Assembly: GCA_028293405.1 (NCBI GenBank)
Contig: JAQGOW010000434.1
Location: forward strand, 1-5,830
DNA from: Verrucomicrobiales bacterium
GTDB lineage: Bacteria; Verrucomicrobiota; Verrucomicrobiia; Limisphaerales; Palsa-1400
DNA length: 5,830 bases
Reading direction: 5' to 3'
The notes beneath the pieces were generated by a model. That model worked only from the letters and a program-made list of their open reading frames with translations, searched no databases and was not told where the DNA came from. Within the stretch, counting starts at the first letter, position 1. The number at the start of each line of letters is the position of its first letter. Both the position numbers and the translations under genes were made by a program. This document shows, piece after piece, positions 1-5,496 of this stretch.

Positions 1-761
1 GTCGCATCACCGTTTATTTTGCCGACGTCCGTGGCTTCACCGAACTGACCGACACGATGCAACAACAAGCCGACGCCTACATTCGGGACAACAACCTCTC
101 AGGAGATAAAGCCGAAGCGTATCTGTCCGAACAAGCGCGCGAGACCCTGAACACCGTCAGTACATATCTGAGCATCATCGCCGATACCATTAAGCAACGA
201 AACGGAACGTTCGATAAATACATCGGCGACTGCGTCATGGCTTTCTGGGGCGCGCCCATTTCCAATCCACGTCACGCCGTCGATTGCGTCCTCGCCGCCA
301 TCGACGCTCAACGCGGACTCGCCGCCATCAACGTCCAACGCAAAGCCGACAACGTCCGCCGCACCGAAGAAAACATCCAGCGCGCCGCGATGAACCTTCC
401 TGCCCTGCCCTTATTGCCGGTTCTCTCCATGGGCAGCGGCATCAACACCGGCGACGCGGTCGTCGGCGAAATGGGTTCGGCCGAACAAACCAACTACACC
501 GTATTCGGCCGCGACGTGAACCTGGCCTCGCGTCTCGAAGGCGTATCGGGCCACGGCCGCATCATCATTGGCGAATCGACGTTTCTCGATTTGCAAAAGC
601 ACGAACCGACCCTCGCCGCAACGTGCATCGAGCTACCGCCAAAAGAAGTCAAAGGCTTCCGCACCGCCGTGAAAATCTACGAAGTCCCGTGGAAAACGCC
701 CGACATGGACACAACAACCGAAACTCGCGTCGGCGCAGCGCCAGCAGCGGCGACCGCGTAA
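1..761 (+). CDS. Class III adenylate/guanylate cyclase, catalytic domain (5'-truncated by window edge)
   Basis: Catalytic domain of a class III nucleotide cyclase, which makes a cyclic nucleotide second messenger (most likely cAMP) from an NTP. The frame is open from base 3, so the start and any sensor or membrane domains lie outside the window; 252 residues are visible. Counting from the codon at base 3, FADVRGFT carries metal-binding Asp8 and FDKYIGD carries substrate Lys72 and metal Asp76. YTVFGRDVNLASRLE places Thr166 at the usual purine-recognition site, with Asn173 and Arg177 as transition-state residues. The Lys/Thr pair is typical of bacterial adenylate cyclases of the class IIIb type, so ATP is the likelier substrate. 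Two stretches are longer than in compact homologues: residues 19-50, and a charged segment at about 104-135. The tail after residue 231 is Thr/Ala-rich and probably disordered. All catalytic residues are present, so it should be active. It lies 48 nt upstream of the permease gene on the same strand; a functional link is not evident. Confidence 0.93.
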   Translation, partial: RITVYFADVRGFTELTDTMQQQADAYIRDNNLSGDKAEAYLSEQARETLNTVSTYLSIIADTIKQRNGTFDKYIGDCVMAFWGAPISNPRHAVDCVLAAIDAQRGLAAINVQRKADNVRRTEENIQRAAMNLPALPLLPVLSMGSGINTGDAVVGEMGSAEQTNYTVFGRDVNLASRLEGVSGHGRIIIGESTFLDLQKHEPTLAATCIELPPKEVKGFRTAVKIYEVPWKTPDMDTTTETRVGAAPAAATA

Positions 762-773
762 ATTCCTTGCTTT

Positions 774-797
774 CCTCTGTGCCTCTGTGCCTCTGTG
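774..797. repeat. Three perfect tandem copies of CCTCTGTG
   Basis: Three head-to-tail copies of the octamer CCTCTGTG occupy most of the 48-nt gap between the cyclase stop and the permease start, followed by TTT. Read on the minus strand this gives HRGTEAQR-like peptides, a pattern I recall from spurious small ORFs in planctomycete, verrucomicrobial and other environmental genomes. That resemblance is from memory, not a search. It is probably a dispersed intergenic repeat and not coding. Confidence 0.8.
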
Positions 798-809
798 TTT
801 AGGTAACGC

Positions 810-1997
810 GTGAAAACACTGCACCTTTATTTAACCCGCGAAGTCCTAGCGACACTCGCCATGACCGTGATGGTATTCACGTTCGTCCTGCTGCTCGGCA
901 ATCTTCTCAAAGAAATCCTTTCCCTCGTCATAAACCATCAAGCCACCGCGGGCCTGGTCCTACGCGCGTTGGCTTTACTGATCCCATACATCCTCGCCTT
1001 CTCATTGCCCATTGGAATGCTCACCGCCGCCCTGCTCGTGTTCGGCCGATTCAGCGCCGACCAGGAACTCACCGCCGCACGCGCTGGCGGTTTAAGTCTC
1101 GTTAGCCTCGCGACTCCCATCTTAATTCTCAGCCTCGTCCTAAGTGGCGTCTGCGCCTGGCTCAACCTGCAGGTCGCACCAGCCGCGCGCGTCGCCTACA
1201 AAAATCTTCTCTACGACGCCGGCATGGCACAACCCACTCGCGCATTGCAGGCCAACCAATATGTCGATCTTGGTAAATACACCCTTTACGTCTCGAAAGT
1301 TCAAAAGGACGGAACCAACGTCGACAACGTCTTGCTCTACGAATACGATGACCATCACGACCTACGCGCCGTCATCCGCTCGCCCACCGGCGTCATCACA
1401 CCATCGACCAATAGCATCCAAGTGATTTTGAATAAGCCGTACGCGGTCCACAAAGAACCGGAAGGATGGATTTACGACGGCGACTCCAGTTCGACAACAC
1501 TGAATTTCCCGCTGCGCTCCGCGTCTGCACAAAAACAAAATGTCCCGCTCAGCGACATGACCTTCACCCAACTCTGGCAAAAACTACACGAACTCGAACA
1601 AGTCCGAGCCGCCGCCCCAGCTCCTCGCCAAAAAAATGTAACCACCAATCAACCCACCGCCAAGTCGATCAACTCCGATTCAAAAATTAAAGAAGTCTCC
1701 ACCGACATGAGCATGCCGATCCTCGTGCAAATCCATCGGGAATTCTCATTTTCCTTCGCCTGTATTGGTTTCACTCTCGTCGGAATCCCGTTGGCGATTC
1801 GCACACAACGAAAAGAAACCAGCGCCGGCATCGCCATCGCCCTCGTCCTGCTGCTCGTCTACTACAGCTTCATAATATTGGGCCAAGCCTGGCAATCCTA
1901 CCCCGAACGCGCCCCACATCTGATCATGTGGCTCCCCAATTTCATTTTCCAAGCAGTAGGCGCAGTCCTCCTCTGGCGCGCCAACAAAGGAATTTAA
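810..1997 (+). CDS. LptF/LptG (YjgP/YjgQ) family LPS-export permease
   Basis: Inner-membrane permease subunit of the Lpt transporter. In this family LptF and LptG pair with the LptB ATPase to extract lipopolysaccharide from the inner membrane and pass it to LptC/LptA. The 395-residue protein shows the family layout: three N-terminal membrane helices (about 14-38, 52-77, 99-122), a periplasmic beta-jellyroll-like region (about 125-265), then three C-terminal helices (about 312-330, 338-359, 370-389). The signature LPIGMLTAALLVFGRFSADQ, continuing into ELTAARAGG at residues 66-94, is diagnostic, as is FTLVGIPLAI at 321-330. The start is GTG with a weak AGG ribosome site 6 nt upstream (801-803). 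A polar low-complexity linker (about 267-298) separates jellyroll and TM4 and makes the protein longer than the roughly 360 residues of E. coli LptF/LptG. LptF and LptG cannot be told apart here; a partner gene should exist elsewhere. Its presence implies an LPS-type outer membrane. Confidence 0.93.
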   Translation: MKTLHLYLTREVLATLAMTVMVFTFVLLLGNLLKEILSLVINHQATAGLVLRALALLIPYILAFSLPIGMLTAALLVFGRFSADQELTAARAGGLSLVSLATPILILSLVLSGVCAWLNLQVAPAARVAYKNLLYDAGMAQPTRALQANQYVDLGKYTLYVSKVQKDGTNVDNVLLYEYDDHHDLRAVIRSPTGVITPSTNSIQVILNKPYAVHKEPEGWIYDGDSSSTTLNFPLRSASAQKQNVPLSDMTFTQLWQKLHELEQVRAAAPAPRQKNVTTNQPTAKSINSDSKIKEVSTDMSMPILVQIHREFSFSFACIGFTLVGIPLAIRTQRKETSAGIAIALVLLLVYYSFIILGQAWQSYPERAPHLIMWLPNFIFQAVGAVLLWRANKGI

Positions 1998-2003
1998 TCG
2001 GAG

Positions 2004-2023
2004 TGCGGACGTCCCCGTCCGCA
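2004..2023. terminator. GC-rich 8-bp hairpin after the permease gene (possible terminator or repeat element)
   Basis: TGCGGACG (2004-2011) and CGTCCGCA (2016-2023) form a perfect 8-bp stem with a TCCC loop, 6 nt after the permease stop. No T-run follows on either strand, so it is not a classical intrinsic terminator, although its position between convergent genes would suit 3'-end formation. The wording of the hairpin also resembles short dispersed repeats I remember from verrucomicrobial genomes (unverified), so it may be a mobile or repeated palindrome. Confidence 0.5.
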
Positions 2024-2057
2024 GCAACTTCAAACTACAACGAACGGTTCGATTAGC

Positions 2058-2087
2058 TTGGAACTTCGAACCTGGAACTGGAACTTT
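2058..2087. repeat. Degenerate TGGAAC direct repeats
   Basis: TGGAAC occurs at 2059-2064, 2073-2078 and 2079-2084, with a related CGAACC at 2067-2072. This makes a roughly 30-bp hexamer-like repeat that fills the gap before the 3' end of the methyltransferase gene. GGTTCG (2046-2051) and CGAACC (2067-2072) are also an inverted pair, so part of it could fold. The sequence looks like a dispersed intergenic repeat. Its plus-strand translation (LELRTWNWNF) is low-complexity and does not suggest a real protein. Confidence 0.6.
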
Positions 2088-2093
2088 CCGCCC

Positions 2094-2654
2094 CTACTTC
2101 GCACAATAAAACAACCGCGCCGGCAGCACATTCAATGGCTCAAATTCCTGCTCCACCTTCCGGAACACCTTCTCCAAATGCGGCAACACCGCACGCGAGA
2201 ATTGATACACCATGAAACTCCCATCCGGGCTCAGCACCGAATGCGTCGACTGCACGACCTTCTCTCTCACCGGCTCCGGCAACACACTGAACGGAATTCC
2301 CGAAATAACATAATCCACCTGCGAGCAGCCCATCTGACGCATGACGTCTTCCACCCCTTCCACCGATTGATGCGCCACATGCAATCGTGGATCAGGAATC
2401 GATTTGCGCAAAATCTGAACGAAATCGTGATTCAGTTCGATCACGCCGAGGCGCGCGTCAGGCCTCATGCGCTTGAGAATTTCCCTCGTAAAATTCCCCA
2501 CGCCCGGACCGAACTCAATAATCGTTCGGGCGCGTTCCCAATCCATCCGGTTCAACAGGCGGTTCATTAAAAACCGGGAACTCGGGATCACCGAACTAAC
2601 CGTGACGGGATGCTTGATAAAATTCTTTACGAATAACCATTTGTGCGCGCTCAT
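2094..2654 (-). CDS. SAM-dependent methyltransferase, phospholipid N-methyltransferase / rRNA adenine dimethylase-like
   Basis: Class I SAM-dependent methyltransferase of 186 residues. The N-terminus (FVKNFIKHPVTVSSVIPSSR, residues 8-27) matches the opening of the PmtA-like phospholipid N-methyltransferase group (COG3963), where a phrase close to 'P..vgsi.PSSr' is typical. Motif I is IIEFGPGVGNFT (45-56), which binds SAM; Glu73 in VIELN ends beta 2; the post-beta-4 motif is SGIPF (118-122). In true KsgA/Erm rRNA dimethylases the last would be N-hydrophobic-P-[YF], so membrane lipid (phosphatidylethanolamine) methylation is the better guess, but a small-molecule or other substrate is possible. 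The ATG at 2654 is chosen; an in-frame TTG at 2663 would add three residues, and neither has a clear Shine-Dalgarno sequence. A 9-bp hairpin lies just upstream (2682-2702). The gene is convergent with the permease and divergent from the Rrf2 gene. It has no membrane segment. Confidence 0.82.
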   Translation of the reverse strand: MSAHKWLFVKNFIKHPVTVSSVIPSSRFLMNRLLNRMDWERARTIIEFGPGVGNFTREILKRMRPDARLGVIELNHDFVQILRKSIPDPRLHVAHQSVEGVEDVMRQMGCSQVDYVISGIPFSVLPEPVREKVVQSTHSVLSPDGSFMVYQFSRAVLPHLEKVFRKVEQEFEPLNVLPARLFYCAK

Positions 2655-2681
2655 ATTCAGCAATAACTTTTAAAATCGTCT

Positions 2682-2702
2682 TTGCGGCTGAAACAGCCGC
2701 AA
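2682..2702. promoter_or_regulatory. Perfect 9-bp hairpin in the probable 5' leader of the methyltransferase gene
   Basis: TTGCGGCTG (2682-2690) and CAGCCGCAA (2694-2702) are exact inverse complements around an AAA loop on the plus strand. It ends 27 nt upstream of the chosen ATG of the minus-strand methyltransferase, so it could be a 5'-leader hairpin or an operator. No adequate T-run follows on either strand, which argues against a simple terminator. Confidence 0.5.
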
Positions 2703-2895
2703 TTCAATTGACTCCAACTTGCCCGAATCTGTTTTGCGGTCAAGCCGCGCCACAAATTGTTACGTGGCAAAGCTATTGACGGCAGAACGATGGTCAATCG
2801 GGGATAACACGATTCCCCCTTCTTCCGCTCGTCCGTATTTACTCTTCGCTTGGTGCCTTGGAATAATTCCCCTCTTCCTTGCACGCGCCCCCGCA

Positions 2896-2924
2896 TTGAC
2901 TTAAAACCGTCACCCCCTTATTTT
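2896..2924 (+). promoter_or_regulatory. Putative sigma-70-type promoter of the Rrf2-hflX operon
   Basis: TTGACT (2896-2901, five of six to the -35 consensus) and TATTTT (2919-2924, four of six to the -10 consensus) are separated by exactly 17 nt. Transcription would start near 2930-2932, giving a leader of about 20 nt before the ATG at 2950. The match is by eye; promoter consensus in this phylum is assumed to be similar to that of E. coli. Confidence 0.6.
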
Positions 2925-2942
2925 AGGACAGAATCAGTCCTA
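2924..2942. promoter_or_regulatory. Putative Rrf2-family operator (19-bp near-palindrome)
   Basis: TAGGACAGAATCAGTCCTA is symmetric around A2933 with a single mismatched pair (A2930/A2936). Its core GAC-N7-GTC has the same half-site spacing as the IscR type 1 operator (GAC...GTC around an A/T-rich centre). It touches the end of the -10 box, covers the expected transcription start and lies 7 nt upstream of the regulator's own ATG. That is where an autorepressor would be expected to bind. Binding is inferred. Confidence 0.65.
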
Positions 2943-2949
2943 TTTAAGA

Positions 2950-3435
2950 ATGCAAATCACCCGCGCAGGCGAATACGGCGTTTTAGGAATGATGTATTTG
3001 GCGCGCCGCGATGATGGCGCCGCCCGCAAAACCGCGATGATAGATGAAGTCAGTCGCGCGGAAAAAGTCCCGAAAAGTTTTCTCGCAAAGATTTTCCAAA
3101 ACCTTGCTCGCGCTGGTTTGGTCAAATCCGTCCGTGGTGCCGGCGGCGGCTTCGTTCTCGCCAAAACCCCGACCGAAATTACCGTCCTCGAAATCGTCGA
3201 AGCGATTGAAGGCAAGATCACCTTCCAACGTTGCAAACAGGACAAACCGGATTGCAAACACATCGGCGGCTGCGCGCTCTGCGGCCTCTTCGAACAAGCC
3301 CAAGGCGGGCTCACCGACGTCCTCACCCGCACGACTTTAGATGATTTAATCAAGCGGCAGGAACGAATCGACACTACGCACGATCACTCAGCCGGTCGCC
3401 TTTCGAATTCGCAAAAAGATGCTATAGTCCGTTGA
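2950..3435 (+). CDS. Rrf2/IscR-family transcriptional regulator with four cysteines
   Basis: DNA-binding regulator of the Rrf2 family, 161 residues, of normal family length. MQITRAGEYGVLGMMYLA at the N-terminus is the classical Rrf2 opening. A winged helix-turn-helix follows: recognition region SRAEKVPKSFLAKIFQNLARAGLV (35-58), then the wing RGAGGGFVLAK (62-72). VLEIVEAIEG (79-88) precedes the cysteine loop. Cysteines at 95, 102, 108 and 111 (C-x6-C-x5-C-x2-C) correspond to the cluster-binding region of IscR, NsrR and RirA, so a [2Fe-2S] or [4Fe-4S] cluster sensing iron, redox state or NO is likely, with Cys111 a possible fourth ligand near where IscR uses His107. The C-terminal tail (about 140-161) is polar. 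The ATG sits behind a promoter overlapped by a matching palindrome, suggesting autoregulation. hflX begins 4 nt after the TGA, so the two are probably cotranscribed. No iron-sulfur assembly genes are adjacent, so calling it IscR itself would be unsafe. Confidence 0.9.
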   Translation: MQITRAGEYGVLGMMYLARRDDGAARKTAMIDEVSRAEKVPKSFLAKIFQNLARAGLVKSVRGAGGGFVLAKTPTEITVLEIVEAIEGKITFQRCKQDKPDCKHIGGCALCGLFEQAQGGLTDVLTRTTLDDLIKRQERIDTTHDHSAGRLSNSQKDAIVR

Positions 3436-3439
3436 CACA

Positions 3440-4750
3440 TTGAAAGCACTCATCTCGACACATAGCAGGACCGAAAAGGCGTTTCTCATCGGACTCGAAC
3501 TCAAGTCAGCAACATCGTGGGCCACCCGCGAATCCTTGGACGAACTTGCCGAATTAGCTGCCACCGCAGGCGCGACCATCATCGGCGACGGCGTTCAAAA
3601 GCTCGATGCACCCGTAGCCGGCACCTTTATCGGCAGCGGCAAAGCAGAAGAATTCGCCGCCTACTGCAAACAGAACAATGTCGACACCGTCATCTTTGAC
3701 GACGAACTTTCCCCTGCCCAAAGCCGCAATCTCGAAACGGTTTTCAACTGCAAAGTCCTCGACCGCACCGCACTCATTCTCGACATCTTTGCCCAACGCG
3801 CGCGCACTAAGGAAGGTAAGTTGCAGGTCGAACTCGCCCAACTCCAACATTTGCTCCCCCGCCTCACCAGGTTCTGGGGCCACTTGTCGCGTCAATCTGG
3901 CGGTATCGGTATGCGCGGCGGTGAAGGTGAATCTCAGTTGGAATCCGACCGTCGCCGAGTGCAGGAGCGCATCGACAAAATTCACGAGGAACTCGAAACG
4001 GTCCGCCGTCAACGCGCCACTCAGCGCAGCGGACGCCAACGCGCACAATGGCCGCTCGCCTCGATCGTCGGCTACACCAACGCCGGCAAATCAACCTTGC
4101 TTAACGCCCTTACCGGCGCAGCCGTTTTAGCGGAAGACAAACTGTTTGCCACGCTCGATCCCACGACGCGACGTCTCCGTCTGCCGACGAACCAAAACGT
4201 TTTCCTCACCGACACCGTAGGTTTCATTCGCAAACTCCCCCATGGTTTGGTTGAAGCCTTCAAAGCTACTCTCGAAGAAGTCGTCCAGGCCGAACTGCTG
4301 TTGCACGTCGTTGATTTGAGCCATCCACTAGCCGATGAACAGATTGTCGCCGTGAACAACGTGTTGAAGGAAATCGGCGCCGAAGGCAAGCCGACCATCA
4401 TGGTGTTCAACAAAATGGATAAGTTCGGCGGCAACGGTTTGCTCGCAAAATACACCGAACTATTTCCAAATGGCGTCGGCGTTTCAGCTAAGACGAATGA
4501 AGGAATCGACACGCTCGTTCAGGAACTCGGCACGCAACTGCGCCCGGTTCGCGATTTCGTCGAATTACGCGTGCCCCACGAAAACTCCTCTGTCGTCGCG
4601 CGCCTGCACGAAGTCGCACAGGTGACCGAACGCGATTACGAAGGCGAGACCGCCCGCTTCAAAGCGCGCATCCCCCCACATTTTCGGGCTGAATTTGCAC
4701 CTTACATTGTCGAAGAGGTCGTCAACGGCAACGCCGTCGACGCCAAGTAG
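3440..4750 (+). CDS. hflX: HflX ribosome-associated GTPase
   Basis: HflX binds the 50S subunit, splits stalled or stressed 70S ribosomes and hydrolyses GTP. The 436-residue protein is of usual length. Its N-terminal HflX domain includes GTFIGSGKAEEF (61-72), DDELSPAQSRNLE (87-99) and the DRTALILDIFAQRARTKEGK segment (108-127), followed by the GGIGMRGGEGESQLESDRR region (154-172) and a charged helical stretch (about 164-200). The G domain is complete: G1 GYTNAGKS (211-218), switch region LFATLDPTTR (235-244), G3 DTVG (258-261), G4 NKMD (324-327), G5 VSAK (348-351). The C-terminal region to residue 436 is intact. The start is TTG at 3440; an in-frame TAG at 3425-3427 rules out a much longer form, and no Shine-Dalgarno sequence is visible. 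With only 4 nt from the Rrf2 stop codon, translation is probably coupled. Unlike the E. coli arrangement, no hfq, miaA or hflK/C neighbours are seen. Confidence 0.96.
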   Translation: MKALISTHSRTEKAFLIGLELKSATSWATRESLDELAELAATAGATIIGDGVQKLDAPVAGTFIGSGKAEEFAAYCKQNNVDTVIFDDELSPAQSRNLETVFNCKVLDRTALILDIFAQRARTKEGKLQVELAQLQHLLPRLTRFWGHLSRQSGGIGMRGGEGESQLESDRRRVQERIDKIHEELETVRRQRATQRSGRQRAQWPLASIVGYTNAGKSTLLNALTGAAVLAEDKLFATLDPTTRRLRLPTNQNVFLTDTVGFIRKLPHGLVEAFKATLEEVVQAELLLHVVDLSHPLADEQIVAVNNVLKEIGAEGKPTIMVFNKMDKFGGNGLLAKYTELFPNGVGVSAKTNEGIDTLVQELGTQLRPVRDFVELRVPHENSSVVARLHEVAQVTERDYEGETARFKARIPPHFRAEFAPYIVEEVVNGNAVDAK

Positions 4751-4752
4751 TT

Positions 4753-5463
4753 TCAAAGTTCCCGGATCCAAATATTCCGATACCGCACCGCGCTGTGATG
4801 GTTTTGCAGTCGCAACGGCTCCTTCAAATTGTGCTTCTCATAATGCGTCGGCCCGTTGTCGTGATGCGTCAGTCCTTTGAGTTCCACGTTGTCCTGGACC
4901 AACACGCCATTGTGTAAAACCGTCGCTCGCGCGGGTGACAGCACCTTGCCGTCTTCAGCAAACCGGGGCGCGTGATAGACGACATCGTAAGTCTGCCATT
5001 TACCCGGTTTGCGCGAGGCGTTCACCAGTGGTGGAAACTGTTTATAAAACGAACCGGCTTGGCCGTTGAAATAAGTCGGGTTATCGATGGAATCCAACAC
5101 CTGTAGTTCATACCGGCTCTGGAAGAAAATCCCGCTGTTGCCTCTCGCCTGCCCTTTTCCTTTGGGCGGATTTGGCGTGGCCCATTCGACATGCAATTGG
5201 CAATCGCCAAACGCTTGCTTTGTGAACATCTGGTTCGTCCCGCGCACCGTGACGACTCCGTCCTTCACTTCCCAATCGGCGGCGTGGCCAGTGTCATTGA
5301 CCCATTTGGAAAGATCTTTGCCGTCGAATAAAACAATGGCATCCGAAGGAGGACCGCCAACAGGGCCGGGATCAACTCTGGTGGGTTCTTTGTCCTCAGC
5401 CAAAAGGCTGGGAACGCAAACGAGTGCAAACGCGAAACAGAAACTGCGCAAAATGTTGCTCAT
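4753..5463 (-). CDS. Secreted DUF1080 / 3-keto-disaccharide hydrolase-like protein
   Basis: Secreted protein of the DUF1080 family (PF06439), a concanavalin-like jellyroll fold now described as 3-keto-disaccharide hydrolase and very common in Planctomycetes, Verrucomicrobia and Bacteroidetes. The 236 residues begin with a signal peptide (RSFCFAFALVCVPSLLA, probable cleavage after about residue 22). Family signatures in order: IVLFDGKDLSKW (43-54), WEVKDGVVTV (64-73), ARGNSGIFFQSRYELQVLDS (106-125), GKWQTYDVVYHAPRF (154-168) and the ending LRLQNHHSAVRYRNIWIREL (217-236), so the domain looks complete. It probably acts in the periplasm or outside the cell on oxidised glycosides; the exact substrate is unknown. 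ATG at 5463 is the only start that keeps the full signal peptide, and a recognisable ribosome site is lacking. Its stop lies 2 nt from the hflX stop on the opposite strand. The upstream receiver gene is 33 nt away on the same strand, so cotranscription is possible. Confidence 0.9.
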   Translation of the reverse strand: MSNILRSFCFAFALVCVPSLLAEDKEPTRVDPGPVGGPPSDAIVLFDGKDLSKWVNDTGHAADWEVKDGVVTVRGTNQMFTKQAFGDCQLHVEWATPNPPKGKGQARGNSGIFFQSRYELQVLDSIDNPTYFNGQAGSFYKQFPPLVNASRKPGKWQTYDVVYHAPRFAEDGKVLSPARATVLHNGVLVQDNVELKGLTHHDNGPTHYEKHNLKEPLRLQNHHSAVRYRNIWIREL

Positions 5464-5496
5464 GCATCCGATGAGACGCGCGACGAGGGCAATAGG

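Larger units (their letters stand above)
2655..2949. other. Divergent intergenic control region between methyltransferase and Rrf2 genes
   Basis: This 295-bp non-coding stretch separates two divergently transcribed genes and should hold both promoters. Besides the hairpin at 2682-2702 and the promoter/operator at 2896-2942 listed separately, it contains ATTGAC (2775-2780) with its inverse GTCAAT (2793-2798), GGGGA (2800-2804) with TCCCC (2814-2818), and the short palindrome GGAATAATTCC (2860-2870). I found no convincing -35/-10 pair for the methyltransferase and no tRNA or riboswitch fold. Small open frames crossing it lack family features and start signals. Confidence 0.6.

Noticed and set aside
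284..802. 172-residue Arg/His-rich ORF overlapping the cyclase
   Set aside because: A frame-shifted shadow of the cyclase gene that ends in the octamer repeat; composition is typical of an out-of-frame GC-rich translation.
2058..2570. 170-residue plus-strand ORF opposite the methyltransferase
   Set aside because: It is His/Arg-rich, begins in the TGGAAC repeat and is antisense to a gene with clear SAM-binding motifs; a shadow frame.
2776..2810. Possible second promoter TTGACG ... GATAAC upstream of the Rrf2 gene
   Set aside because: The spacer exceeds 20 nt and the -10 match is poor; the pair at 2896-2924 is much better.
2657..2896. 79-residue minus-strand ORF upstream of the methyltransferase
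   Set aside because: It runs through the hairpin and into the methyltransferase start, has no family features, and its composition looks like translated intergenic DNA.
2719..2904. 61-residue plus-strand ORF in the divergent gap
   Set aside because: No recognisable domain or ribosome site, and it runs into the Rrf2 promoter; best read as a chance open frame.
3433..3442. TTGACA-like -35 box just before hflX
   Set aside because: No suitable -10 lies 16-18 nt downstream and the region is at the end of the Rrf2 gene; cotranscription explains hflX expression better.
3554..4048. 164-residue antisense ORF within hflX
   Set aside because: It lies wholly antisense to conserved HflX sequence, with no domain of its own.
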